Positions 34,229 through 46,299 of a stretch of DNA of 64,000 bases are shown here, piece by piece. The stretch is from Morella rubra (taxonomy: Eukaryota > Streptophyta > Magnoliopsida > Fagales > Myricaceae), in the NCBI GenBank assembly GCA_003952965.2, contig CM025851.1, positions 20,460,822 through 20,524,821 on the forward strand, given 5' to 3'. Positions within the stretch are counted from its first letter, which is position 1. The number at the start of each line of letters is the position of its first letter. The position numbers and the translations under genes were made by a program. The notes beneath the pieces were generated by a model. It saw only the letters and a program-made list of their open reading frames with translations, was not told where the DNA came from and ran no database searches.

Positions 34229-37200
34229 ATAGCTGGTGGTACTTCGTCTGAAATTCGTGAAAGGGTGGCTAGGATTGAAACCATCCTTAGGGATCCTAAT
34301 TTGAAAACCCTTATCCCTTTATGTGAACGCTTCATCGATGCCATGAATGAGTTGCAAGCCTAAAAAGGTTGTCCTTGAATGTAATACCCCTTCCGTTTAT
34401 TTTTCCTAAAACTATCTTAATTAGTGAAAGTGAGATGATTTTATGAAGATTTGAAATTATTAGTCTTATAGATTATCTTTACGTGCTAATATTTTATGAA
34501 ATGCCGTTATTACGCTTTATTTGAGACTTTTGTTATCTATTAGCTCTTTAAATTTATAGTGAGTGAAATTTTATTAATAAATATTCTATTTAATGATTAA
34601 GTTAATTTTGTTGGCATTTCATTAGTTTTCTAGAAATTGTAGCTTTAATCTCGATCTTTGATTTTTATTTGCTAAGCTTAGATGCTATATTTTATTTAAT
34701 GTGGAAATTTCCTAAGAAATACATTTCTTACCTATTCTTAATTGTCATTTGTTGTCTTTTTGAGTAAAAAATTTACTAATTAGAAAATTTATATTTTTAA
34801 TATCCTTAATTAATAATTAATGTTTGTATTTATTTTTCAAGGTTAAATAAAGTGATTATGCTATACTTTGGCATATTTTATGAAATGTCAATATGATCGT
34901 CATTTGAAAATTTTATGAACTTTTGATCTCATTGCCTTAATTTCTAATAATTTGCCGAATATATTTTTATTAATTATTTTGCCGAATTATTTCTTTCTTT
35001 AATTAATAGGAATTTTCAACCTAGATATTTAATGTCTTAAATTATTTTTATTTGAAGCATTTGATAATTTAGTTTTAATTGAAAAATAATAATAATTGTA
35101 ATAAATAAAAATTTTGCATGTGTGACACTTGTAAATCTCTCCCTAATGCCACCTATTTCTTGCATGTGTGACAAGTGTCTTAGGAGACTTAACATGTGTG
35201 ACAAGTGGTGTGACAAGTGGCTTAGGAGTTTTTTGCATGGTTGACAAGTGGTTTCATTGCAATCTTTTTAGCCATAATTTAACCCTAGTTAACCTATGCT
35301 ATAAAAGGGGGGGGGGGGGACATAGAAAGAGAGATGGTGTGAGAGTGGAAAAAAAAGAAAGAAGGAAGAGAGAAAGAAGAGAAGAGAAAGATAGAAAAGA
35401 GGAAGGAAAAAAAAAGAGTGGAAAGGAGAGGGATCGGCAAGGAAGAAAAAGAGAAGGGAAGAAAGAAGAAGTAAAAGAAGAAAGGAGGAGAAAAAGGAAA
35501 GGAAAAAAGAAGAAAGGAGGAGAAACCCTGAGGTAAGGGGTAGTTTCTTGCATTTTGTGTTGGGAAAGCATGTTCACGTATGTTTTTACTTGCTGATTTG
35601 ATGAACATTGTGCCATATACGTTGGATGCAAGAAGCAAATGCATGGGATTAGTTTTCAACATGAGATTATGTGCTAAGAGTATTTGCATGTCAAAAATAT
35701 TAGGTTTTCTTTGGCAATTTTGCAAGAATATGGTGTTGTGTAATATTTGCTTGTGTGAGAAGAAACTTGGTTGTGTTGTAGGCCACATCAGTGGCCATAT
35801 ATTGTGTTGGGAGGAAGGGAAGGCCATGGTTTGGCCTTTGGTTTTGTTGGATGAAGTTGCATGTGTGTTTTGTAACTTGTGAAGCATATTGCATGTGCTA
35901 TGTTCAAATTTACGCAATGTGGAAAGTTCTGATGATAGCCAAATGGCAAGGATGGCTTTTGATATGTAAAAATGGCAAAGCACAACCTTAAAAGGGAGCC
36001 TATGAGCTCAAAGTAAAGATTTGATGTTTACAAGATTCAAAAGTGACATGCAAAGAATGCACTTGTTTTGATTGATTAAGTTGTATATTTTGCTTTCATT
36101 TTTCACTAATATCAAATATTATGTGCTCTGTGATTTCACAAGTATGTCTAAGAATGATGGATCAGTAATATAAGGTATTTAGAAGCAAGATCTATAACAT
36201 GCAAGAACATTAGTTAGGCTTTTAACAAGAAAATGGTTACTGTCCAAAACGACCCCAAGATATCCTTTTAATTTTTATATGAAACTTTCCAGATGGGTTG
36301 TATAAGTACTCAGGACATCACTGTAAAAATTTCAGCCAAAAATGATATAAGGAAAGGTTGAAAATGCACTTGGAGGTCTCTAAGGGCAGTTTTAGCATTT
36401 CTACGTAAAAATTGGGATAAAACTGTCCAACTATAGAATTTATATACATGGTTGTGTAGAGCATAAGAAATTGACAAGGGAGCCAAAATTTGAGTCTAAT
36501 CTGAAATGTTTTAAGGGCCCAAATCACAAGGCTCGTTAAGAAGCCTAGATGGACTTTAGGCCCAATACCCCCAAATAGACTCAGTATGCTTTAGAATTTT
36601 AAAGACTGACCCAATAGAGCCCAGGAGGCCCAAACCGTGCTCTTTAATGGAATGTTAATAATTAATTAATTCCTTACATGTTTATTGAATAAAAGAATTC
36701 TAATAAAAAACAAAAAGTAGAAATAATTACAACTATTTAAATATTGATGGAAGAATAAAGATATAGAATAATGTATGGAAACTTAAGTTAACCCAAGTAT
36801 AATAATGATAAGAAATTTTGGAAAAAAATTATTAAGAACCCTAAGGGAAAGCATAACATGAGATTATGAAAATCATTCAAGTATTTAAATTTTGCCTAAG
36901 TATTAAAGATTGCTTTTGATTGATTCTTTAAAGTTTTAATGCATTGAATGCTTAAATTCCATTATGTTCATTATTGAGTATTCATCTGCATTCACGTCAA
37001 GAGAGAAAAGAAATAAATATTAGTTTGCTATTAAACCAACATTTCTAAGTTTTGAAATAAACATATTTGCATTCTTTATTGTTGGAGTTCATAATGTGTC
37101 ATACTTCATTAATCATCTCTTGGGTATGAAATAAATTGAGACCGGAAAGAACCTATACTCAAAGGTGATCCTCAAATCGGGTAATGGTACCATTGGGAAA

Positions 37201-38647
37201 CATGAAAGCCACTACTAGTGGAAATAGTGGGTGGTTTTCCTAGGCAATGGTAGGAGACTTGCCTAACCGGCATCTTGGTGTGTGTGATGCACGGGACAGT
37301 CCCAGATGAGAGGAGGGACGTACAATCCTGACTTTCGGGGTTAAACAGAGCTTAGTAGGGACACCTCTAACAGACTGGAAAAAGAAAGAGAGATGATCGG
37401 GGATCGGGATGCATCATTCTTGCATTGCATCGAGTATAACTTTGAAATGTTTTTACTGATATCAATTCTTCTGTTTACTGTATTCATTATTACTTACTTG
37501 TATATGTGGCATATCCCTTTCCTTGACCTTACTGAGTTAGTAGGACTCACCCCTTTCTATTCTTATGTTTGTACGCTATCCAATTATTGACAGAGCAGGA
37601 GAGCTTTTGAGATTAGATGGATGGTTCACCCTTGGGACTTAGTTGCAGACTGTATGGAGGCTTAGTGCTGTATAGATTTATCAAAAGGCAATGATGTGTA
37701 TTTGTCTTTTGTGCGGTTAGGTAGTCTATTATATCTTGTTAACGGGATACGTGGTACGGGAGAGTTCATTTTTCTTATAGCTGAATTTTATGTTTGATAC
37801 ACTTATTATGCTGATAACAATTATATTTCTGAACATTTATGTCATATCCAGTTTAAAACTTTCCAAATATACTTTTCTTATTGATGGCTTTTGGCTCCGA
37901 CTAGCTAAATATATATGTTTATACTTCGTAGCTTTTAAAAAGATCGTGTGGGTCCAATATTTTGTTATCAGTCTACAGTTTTAACTTTTAGTAGATTAAT
38001 TTTTTTACTTCCATGAAATTATATTTTAAAATTTTGAAACCTCTTTATATCGTTCTTTAATTAAACCATTTTACCGTTGAATTTTCTACTTTAAACTTAG
38101 TAAGGGTATTTTGATCATTCGAACACCTGGGAGAATTTACGTACCGTAACCCCGCCTTGTGTGCATTCTATTACTATAAAGAGAGCCTAGAGGTTAGCAC
38201 GAGCATAGGGTGTGACATTGAACCTCTCAAGAAGGACGCCAATGAAAGACAACATTCTATGGATACTGGCCTTTTGGAAGTCTTTAAGAGTGTGGATGAT
38301 GAATTGATAGTTCTTGAGAGGGTGGTTAGTGGTCATCCTACCCAAAAGATTGTATCGCTACCATATCTGCACAACCACGGCTCTCATCTCATACCAAACG
38401 ATATTTGCTAAAAGGATGGACCAAGGAGGTGAAGGTGCCTGAGCCAAAGTTCTTTAAAGGCATTCGAAGTTCCAAGGACTTGGAAAAAGTTTTGTGGGAC
38501 ATGGTGCAATATTTTAAGGCTGTTCGGGTAAATGATTCAGATAAAGTTACAATTACAACGAGGTATTTCACTAGGGATGCCAAGTTGTGCTGGAGGATAC
38601 AAGTAGGCCAGCAATCGATTTGTAGAAACCATTGTCCAAGGAATTGA
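34229..38647 (+). pseudogene. Ty3/gypsy gag pseudogene split by a solo LTR
   Basis: The first piece, 34229-34374, reads AGGTSSEIRERVARIETILR after an ATA codon where the start ATG is expected. It is cut by the solo LTR at 34380-38217 and resumes at 38223. The second piece contains VDDELIVLERVVSGH and, in another frame from about 38408, a stretch including KVPEPKFFKGIRSSKDLE and LEKVLWDMVQYFKAVRVND. This is the conserved core of plant gypsy gag. At least one frameshift and several stops are present. The frame ends near 38647, and no protease or polymerase follows, so the rest of the element is lost. Confidence 0.8.
34380..38217 (+). mobile_element. Solo LTR of the long-LTR gypsy-type family (copy 2)
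   Basis: 3838 bp from TGTAATACCCCTTCCG to GCATAGGGTGTGACA, flanked by perfect TTGAA duplications (34375-34379 and 38218-38222). A TATA box (CTATAAAAGG, 35300-35306) is followed directly by a run of 13 G and then a purine-rich leader (35320-35530) ending in a GAGGTAAGG splice-donor-like site. Other phrases shared with copy 1 place both in one family. No coding domain is present. Its insertion splits a gag gene. Confidence 0.93.
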
Positions 38648-38669
38648 AGGATCAATATGTAATATTAAC

Positions 38670-39202
38670 TTAAATTTGGGAACATATAAAAAAAATAAAA
38701 ACTAATTTACAAAAGCCATAAATAAATTTATAAACTAAAAAATAACTAAATGTTAATAAAATATATTGAGAAAATATTAAAAATATACGTCCATAAATAT
38801 TCAGAAGAGATTTCATGCTCTCCCTATCATCCTCTTACAATTGCTTCTACAACCAAATATATTGAAAAAAGTTCTCTTTGTTGTTGAATACTTTCTATAA
38901 ACCACAATCTCCATCCTCATTTCTCCTTACTCCCCATATTATCATTGAGTATGTAACTAGTAAAAACACAAAATGTGAATACTGAATCCAAAAATATAAG
39001 GAATAGTATTAACACATTCACAGTTAAAACGATTTCAACTATATTAACACAACCTTATTATAAAGAAGGCACGTATATGAATATGTAACTAGTGCAAACA
39101 CCTAATGTGATAACAAATAATGCCAGGTTTTAAAAATTTTATGATTTTTAAAAATTAAATTTCTTCCTTATTTTAGTAAATTTACACAATTTTATTTATT
39201 TT
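38670..39202. other. AT-rich stretch, no gene seen
   Basis: Follows the gypsy gag remnant. There are long A/T runs and the repeated phrase TATATTGAAAAAA. Nothing coding is supported. Confidence 0.5.
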
Positions 39203-40446
39203 TGTGAGTCTAAATAACAACCTAAGAGGGGAGGTGAATTGGGTTTAACAAAATATTAGAATTTTTTTGATAAAAACGCAGATATGAAAAATACTTAATG
39301 CTATATAAAACAAAGAACAATACAATGATAGCAATAAAGTAAAAGACATAACATCGTGATTTTTAGGTGGTTCGGCTAAGACTTGCCTACATCCATCCTT
39401 AAGGCTATTGCCTTCCTTGGGCTTCTCCACTACAATCCAATAGTGTTCATAATTTAGCTTCCGGGTGCTAAGTAACTGTTACAAGAGTTTTCCCGAGCTC
39501 ACCCTTCAACTTGAACAACAAATCTCATAGCCGATGAGATTTCTTCTATCCTCATGGGTAGCCCAAGTGTATCCTACACTTATAGTTTTTCAAAGGTTTA
39601 AAGATAGAAATGGTAAACAATAGCTCTAAAAGCTAGATCACCAAATACAATGCTCAATAAATGGCTAGAAGACAAGATCTAATAGTAATGGTAGCAAGAC
39701 AGTAGCAGATTTCTTGGAAAACGTTTAGCTTTGTTCTTTTGCACTTTTCTCTATCATTTTGGAGGCTAGGTCAAGATTGATGATGCTAGATATGCAAAAG
39801 GTACATTTTCTCTCTCCATAATGTTGTCTTTATAGGTCTTCAGTCTTGGGGGTTCCCAAAGGGTCTTTTTGGAATGTTGGAGAGATGCCATAAGTGCCAC
39901 AACGTCTTAAAATCCGTATTGAGTCATCGTTTTAAAAGCAGTGTTCCCGCAACATGTGTTACACATATATGCCTATGTGTTGACACCATCTTCAAGTTTG
40001 GAACTGACTAGCAGGTGCCTGTAGCATGTGTCGACATTTCCATCACCATGTGTTGACACCATCTTCTCATGTGTCGACAATGTGCTTCACATGTGTCAAC
40101 ACCATCAAAATGACATTCTGGCAATTGTGCAATGTGTCGACATCATGTCTCCAATGTGTCGATCGTATCTTGACAGAAGGAGATTTTCAGTGCTTTTTGA
40201 TATGCAATCCTTTTTACTTCAACACAAGAACTCTTACAATGAAAAATACAATGACTAAAGTGCATGTCATGGTGTTTAAATCAAATATAAGGCATAATGA
40301 ACTTGAGAGAGATTTAAAAACAATTGAGTACTCTTGATTGAATAGTTGATTAACAACCACGTATTCTAAAAAACTCCAAAGCTATTTTATCATTTATTAT
40401 CATCAAAATCGAGTTAGATAACTCATAGAACAATCTTGGGCTAACA
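39203..40446 (-). mobile_element. Copia-type (SIRE-like) solo LTR
   Basis: Flanked by ATTTT on both sides (39198-39202 and 40447-40451). Read on the minus strand it starts TGTTAGCCCAAGATTGTTCT and ends GGTTGTTATTTAGACTCACA, so TG...CA. It has a TATA-like CTATAAAGAC at about 39829-39838 (plus-strand position). Between 39950 and 40160 it carries five to seven copies of a TGTGTCGACA palindromic motif. It shares GGGGTGAATTGGGTTT and GGTGGTTCGGC phrases with 50027-51344. There is no coding region. Confidence 0.88.
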
Positions 40447-40451
40447 ATTTT

Positions 40452-41110
40452 TTTAAAATTTCTAGATATTATGAAATTATATTTTTGAGAGTTTTAATTT
40501 ATAGATTTTTTACTAGATTTTTAAATTTACTTTTTGTTTATTTTATGAAATTTCTTCCATTTTTATTTTTATCTTCTATTTTGATATTTGTGTAAGTTAT
40601 CCCCTTTATTTTATTTTTTTTATTCTTGTAAATTAAATTAAATTTTATTTGATGTTATTGTTTTAAAACATCATGATAACTAAAAGATAATATTATTAAA
40701 TATTTTTTTTTTGTTATTTTGTTGTAAATTTTATTTTGCTCCCCTTTGTTGTAAATTTTTGCTCCCTTTTTTTTGTAATAATTTTTTTATAATGATTATA
40801 TTTGCTAATTATTGTTAAGTATGTATTTTTGAAAATTATAATCAATTCTTTAATTTATAGTCTTTTTATTATTTTTGTATTTTTTTTTTAAATTTTGGAA
40901 GATTATTATATTGCTCTTTTTATTTTTATAAATATTTTTTTTAGTTTGATATTTTGTCTATTTTCATAATTTTTATATTTATGAAACTATTTTCTACTTG
41001 TTTTTGAATTATATATTTTTGAGTTTTTAAATTATTTTTATTGATTTTTAATATTATAACTAACTATAAAATTTATTATTCAATTTAATAAAATATGAAT
41101 AATTCCAAAT
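40452..41110. other. AT-rich stretch, no gene seen
   Basis: Over 85 percent A+T by eye, T-rich on this strand, with no supported frame. It is probably non-coding repeat sequence adjoining the viral remnant. Confidence 0.5.
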
Positions 41111-41389
41111 TTTGATCCACCAAAGATGCCTTTACAACATAACAATATTTAAATCTTAAATTTGAAATTTGAAATTTTAACTAAAAACCAAAACCAAAAC
41201 CAAAACCAAAAACAAAAACCAAAACCAAATTTTAGGAACCAAAGACTCTAAGTCCGATAAGAAACCTTCTTTGTCTCTACCGATAGGTATTCTAAGTCAA
41301 TTGGGGTATGAGTCAAGAAATTTCAGATGATGATCACCATCTTACTAAAATCGAAGATCAATTTAAGTAGTTAGAAATTAATAGAATAA

Positions 41390-41593
41390 AAAATGTCACA
41401 CCAATTCCCGTGTCTCTCACCAAGAATTGGTATTCGAGACCTACACCCCCAGATTTTCAATTTGAAGAACGGAATTTACATAGTCAATTTTCAGTTTCTT
41501 CTGATAAATTATATGAATGGAATATTGATGGATTTTTTGAGCATGAGTTTCTCAACAAACTCCAGCATATGTGACTCACTCAAAAATGAGTAG
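41390..41593 (+). pseudogene. Caulimovirid polyprotein fragment, capsid-proximal region
   Basis: A roughly 65-codon stretch matches, in general character, the region upstream of the capsid domain in endogenous caulimovirids: a proline-rich entry followed by an aromatic and acidic segment. It stops near 41572 and is then interrupted by unrelated sequence. A short repeat of A/C-rich CCAAAA units precedes it (41190-41230). Confidence 0.5.
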
Positions 41594-43430
41594 CACAAAG
41601 GCTATCCTGAGTATAGGAGTTATGTCGTGTGATAATTAACCCAAAGGCCATATCGTCTTCTCAGGGAAAATATGTTAATTTCAAACTCATGAAGAAAGAA
41701 GGAGATATAATATTCACAAAGAGAAAATAAAAAAATGATATGTGCAATGAGTGTAAAAAAATGAAAGATAAAAGTTACTGAACAAAGTTTAGATTCGTAT
41801 TTTTTGGATTTTTGGGAGTTTGAGACAAAATTAAAGTACTACGAATGAAAAGACATTTTTAAAGCAAATGACGGGAATTAAATGACGGAATGTAAATTAC
41901 GGAAAGTAAGGAATAGAAAGTAAAGAGCGGAAATTAAATGACGGAAAGTAAAGAGCGAAATTTAAAGACTGAATAATGTAAGAGCGGGAAATTAAAGAAC
42001 ACAATTTAAATAACAGAATGTAAAGACGAAAAAGTTAATGATGGAATGTTAAGAACGGAATTAAATTGCGGAAAAGTAAATGACGGAATGTAAGAGCGGA
42101 ATGTAAAGAACGAAAATAAATTGCGGAAAAGTAAATGACGTAATGTAAGAGCGGAATGTAAAGCATGAAATCAAATTGCAGAATGTAAATGACAATAATT
42201 GAATAAGACTTCACAAGAATCTTGGATTAAGTAATAAATCGTCATTACAACCCAAGTTCAAGCTTAAAGAAGCAAAAACGTCTAAGATATTTATGAACAT
42301 TCATGAACGCCAAGAACACAAAATGAAAATGGAAGAGCAAGAACTTGATTCTAATACCTAGGAATTGAAATCCAAGACATTAGATTCATAAAATATAAAG
42401 AAAACTAATCTAAATATTGAAAATGACTATTCAAAAGAGCTTTAAGGTAGCGACAATGGAGGAAAAGAAGAGGAAAAGAGAAGAAGAGAGAGAATAAAGC
42501 ATGGTCGACCACTTGGTGAGAAAAGAAAGAAAAATGGTAGAGAGAAAAAACAAACAAAAATTGAATGTGAAAAGTGAATTGTAAAAATGAAATGTGAATG
42601 TGTGTTGATCGGCCAAAGAGAGAATATAGAGGAGAGAGATTGTGTGAAAGTTGTTAGGAGGATGAGGGACCATAGAAAGAGAAAAGGATAAAAAAGAGAA
42701 TGGAGAAGAGAGAGACAAAGAGAAAAAAGAAAAAAAGAGAGAGAAATTAAAAAGTGATGATTGCCAAAGAGAGGAGAGAGGAAAGGAGAAAAGGGCAAAG
42801 GAGGAGACAGAAAAAAGGAAAGAGAAAAATGCAAAATTCGGTTACAATATCTTCTCTTGCTCTTTGACAGTTGGCTCGTCAGACTAACTTTTCTCTTGCT
42901 TGTGGACTAGTTGGCTCATCAAGCTGCTCTTCTACGGGTCTGAAGAATAATTAATTTTATAATCTTGTACAAAGAATATTTAATTAGTTCTGGCATCATA
43001 TGAATTAAATTCATGAAATAATTATAATGCCAATAATCATAGTGCTTATGATAAAGAAAATGATTTTACAAATGTATCTGAACACAATATGAGCTAGGTA
43101 CATGCTGTATCTGGACACAATATGAGCTAGATACATGCTGTTCAGGAATAAAATGTTGCATGAAAATGTAATTTAATCTCAAGTTATACAATAAAGCATA
43201 AATAACGCTATGTTATCAATTTAAATCACAACTTGGATTAATGACCAATAATAAATTTTCCATCTAAAACCAATAATTGTGCATAAAAGAATTACAATTA
43301 AACTGGTATTAGATGTACTAATCAAGCAATATTCTAGCTCAATATATATGACCATGGTAGCTAGCTACTTACTAAACCAAAGCCTAGTCAGCCATAAATT
43401 GTTGAGCCTATTGTCCTAGTTTCACACGCA
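41594..43430 (-). mobile_element. Inserted block, possibly a solo LTR or retroelement tail
   Basis: The viral frame breaks at about 41590 and resumes at about 43430. In between lie a low-complexity tandem zone of AATGTAAAGAGCGGAAAT-like units (about 41860-42190), and a purine-rich leader-like region (42460-42830) that would be pyrimidine-rich on the minus strand. A phrase AAAGGCTATCCTGAGTATAG (41598) resembles 3' non-coding parts of large gypsy elements. No clean ends or target duplication were found. The class is open. Confidence 0.35.
41860..42190. repeat. Degenerate tandem repeat, GGAATGTAAAGAGCGGAAAT type
   Basis: About fifteen diverged units of 18-24 bp (AAATGACGGAATGTAAAGAG and variants) run head to tail. 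The core words GACGGAA, GAGCGGA and GTAAA recur throughout. Confidence 0.85.
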
Positions 43431-43626
43431 CCTTGAGTCAATTGTGGGAAAAGTACTTCACTGAATCTGCTCGCAATCTTATCAGATATGCTGTCAAGCA
43501 TGATGAATTAGGAGATCCAGTTTTCGATGAAAAATATGATAAGGAGTCCATGATGGTATCAATACCCTTATTTATACGGTACTCCTAGTACCTAGGATAT
43601 GACCAATTAAGTAATCTTAGTTGTTG
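43430..43626 (+). pseudogene. Caulimovirid capsid-region fragment, upstream part
   Basis: An open stretch of about 45 codons with viral-type composition precedes the site where the 316-bp insertion at 43627 cuts the capsid frame. The frame reads across the insertion when the 14-bp duplication is counted once, so both halves belong to the same gene. Confidence 0.5.
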
Positions 43627-43942
43627 CTTATAAAAAAAAAAAAAAAATAAAAACCCTAACAATGCTTACCCACTATATGATTAGATGTGTAGACTATAAT
43701 AATCTCACCTATTAACCATCCACCAATAATTATGATGAATTGAATTAATATGACAGGTCATCTGCCCTAATCTCCCCAGATATATCACTACTAAAGTCCT
43801 TCAGCCTTCAGCTATAGGTCTACTCATAGCACCGCACTATGAACTTGTGTCAAAGGGGATCCCCAGGAAGGGGATCACCTGGGAACAGGGTTCGTAATCA
43901 ACTGATAGGAACCCAATCACAGAAGGCTATCATGACGTCCTT
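43627..43942. mobile_element. 316-bp insertion with 14-bp target duplication
   Basis: GTAATCTTAGTTGT occurs on both sides (43613-43626 and 43943-43956), and the viral frame continues across it. A duplication of this length points to target-primed insertion as for LINEs or SINEs. A 16-A run begins near the left border (about 43634), so read on the minus strand the element would end in a T run. No pol III A/B boxes could be confirmed, although GGGTTCGTAATCA near 43892 is reminiscent of a B box. The family is unknown. Confidence 0.6.
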
Positions 43943-44400
43943 ATGTAATCTTAGTTGTCCAAAAGTGATTTTAGATGCACGTGTCATGCTTAAAGATGAT
44001 TGTAAGAATGTTTTGGAAAGAAAATTCATTAATGGATTACCCAATCGCTTTGCTCATATGATTAGAGAAGTCTTAAGTCAACCTTCATAGAGGCTATTAA
44101 CAAGCATTAAGATGAAGATTACCCAAGTATGAAATGGGTAATTGAGCAGTATGATGCCTCCGATAGCACCCTCATAAACATCAGAAGGATAAATCATCCT
44201 TCAAAAATTCAAGAAGATTTCATAAAAAACCTTATATGCAGTTTCATCAAGAAACTAGTCAGCCCAAGTTTTTTGAGAAATGCTCCTGTCATAAGTCCAA
44301 ATCTAGATTTGTCAAAGACAAAAGCAAAGTAAGATGTTACAAATGTAAGAAATTAGGACATTATTATCAGAATGTCGAGTAAAAGAAAAAATTAGTCAAC
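43943..44400 (+). pseudogene. Caulimovirid capsid protein fragment with broken CCHC knuckle
   Basis: The coding stretch resumes after the insertion and continues, with stops near 44090 and 44333 and frame changes, to a nucleic-acid-binding knuckle at about 44335-44380. There the spacing CX2CX4H is kept but the last cysteine is replaced by valine, so it could not bind zinc. Basic residues surround it, as usual in caulimovirid capsids. Confidence 0.6.
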
Positions 44401-44922
44401 TAGATATTCTTGATAGTGAAAAAAATTAAGTTATTTATTACCATTATGGAATTGCGAGATTCCTTTGATAGTGATTTAGGAGTTGATGACCTTAGAGTAT
44501 CTAGCTCTAGCTTCCTAAGTCGTAACACTTATGATTTTGACACACCTAATCCTGAATTAGGATGTAAATATTGTTGTTGTAAGTTTAAATCCTTAAATGT
44601 CATCCGTAAAGAAAGAAGAATTTTTAATAGATTTAATAGATAAGATTGAAGATACAGACTTAAAAGCTCAGTATCTTACCAAATTAAAACACATTCTAGA
44701 AAGAAAGAAAACAAGTTAAAAATTTAAGAAACCCAAGGAAGTCTCAATAAAATTTTAGGCAAATTTCAGAAAGCCCAAAAACCTATTACCTTACAGGATT
44801 TACAGGCTGAAGTCAATTTAGTTAAAAAAAAATAAATTTGAGAATTCAAAGATAATAATAAACATCTCGAACAAGAAGTTCTTCTTAAAATCGACCAAAG
44901 TTTTAAAAAACAAAGTCAGTCG

Positions 44923-45620
44923 TTGGGATCGGAGCTCCCAGATCCTGAACCTTCCCAGCTTCCCATTGTTCACATACTTGAAGATGATGTTGAAAGTAGT
45001 AATGATGCAGAAAAAAGTAATAAGTTCTTAAGCATAGTCAGACGAATGCATTTTCAAAAATGGCATTCCAAAGTTACTATTATTTTTAATTCTGAATTTA
45101 CATTTGAGGTAGTTGCTCTGATCGATTCAGGTACAGATCTCAATTGTATCCAAGAAGGTTTAATCCCTACTAAGTATTATGAGAAGTCTAAGGAATACCT
45201 TCTCTCAGCTAATGGTAGTCAAATAGGTATTAATTACAAACTGTCTAAAGTCCATATTTGTAAAGACATTGTTTATTTTAAATCTCCCTTTGTCATAGTG
45301 AAAAATATGTCAAATCATAAAGTCATTCAAGGAAATCCTTTCATTTGTTTATTGTATCCTTCACCACAGATAGTGAAGGTCTTACTACTAATATGTTTGG
45401 CCAGAAAGTCACATTGGAGTTTCTCAATCCTCCTAGACCTCGAGATCTTAGTATGCTTCAAGAAGCATCCATTAGTAAAACCCTTAATCTCAGTTATAGT
45501 AAAATTCAACAGCTTGATTATCTTAAAGAAGAAATCAAGTTTAAGCGAATAGAAGACCAATTAACTAGCCAAACCCTTCAAAGTCAAATCAAGCCATTCC
45601 AAATCAAGTTAGAACAATAA
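44923..45620 (+). pseudogene. Caulimovirid aspartic protease region
   Basis: The longest open stretch in the remnant (209 codons from 44923) holds the aspartic protease signature DSGTD at about 45124-45138 within a hydrophobic strand. It is preceded by an acidic linker. Near 45355 the frame changes to an overlapping one that continues to 45620. The change is a small indel, so the protease is joined to the polymerase only in a broken form. Confidence 0.72.
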
Positions 45621-45639
45621 GTTCGTTCTGATCTTCCCA

Positions 45640-46290
45640 ATGCCTTTTGGCATTGAAAACAACATATAGTCACTCTGCCTTACGTCCCAGAATTTAGTGA
45701 GAAGAATATTCCCACTAAGGCCAGACCAGTTCATATGAATCAGAAAATGATGGAATTCTGCAAGACAGAAATCTAGGATCTTTTTGTCAAAGGCATAATT
45801 AGGAAGTGAAAATTGTCTTGGTCTTGTTCCGTATTTTATGTTCAGGAAAATGCTGAATTAGAATGAGGTACCCTTAGGTTAGTAATCAACTACAAACCAT
45901 TGAACAAGGTCTTTCAATGGATCCGATACCTAATCTTCGACAAAAGGGATCTTATTGGTCGTCTTTCTCAGGCGACTGTTTTTAGTAATTTGATATGAAA
46001 AGTGAATTTTGGCAAATTCAAATTCATGAGTCAGATAAATACGAAACTGCATTTACCACTCCATTTGGTCATTATGAGTGGAACGTAATGCTATTTGCCC
46101 TAAAAAATGTGCCTAATGAATTTCAGAATATCATGAATGATATTTTCAATCCTTATATTCACTTTTCTATCGTTTATATAGATGATGTGCTCATCTTCTC
46201 CAAGTCAATAGAAGAACACTGAAAACATCTTAATTAGTTTCTAGGTCATCAAGTCAAGTGGTTTAGTTGTTTCAGCTTCTAAGATTAAGT
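45640..46290 (+). pseudogene. Caulimovirid reverse-transcriptase region
   Basis: A piece open from 45995 to 46222 contains the polymerase motif YIDD (46175-46186) followed by the usual LIFS and acidic helix. Upstream parts of the domain (45640-45990) can be followed only across stops. The catalytic aspartates of motif C are present, but the domain is not intact. A second copy of about 125 bp from this region lies at 53145-53270. Confidence 0.78.
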
Positions 46291-46299
46291 TGGTCCAAA

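Noticed and set aside
35168..35536. A 122-codon lysine/arginine/glutamate-rich open frame on + and proline/phenylalanine-rich frames on the opposite strand
   Set aside because: It lies in the purine-rich leader of a solo LTR just after its TATA box. The composition follows from the GA-rich DNA. No domain is present.
42431..42834. Two overlapping minus-strand frames rich in Ser, Leu and Phe
   Set aside because: They mirror a GA-rich run in an inserted repeat. Low complexity, no domain.
43880..43910. tRNA-like B box (GGGTTCGTAATCA) in the 316-bp insertion
   Set aside because: No A box at the proper distance and no tRNA fold could be drawn, so it is not called a tRNA or a definite SINE.
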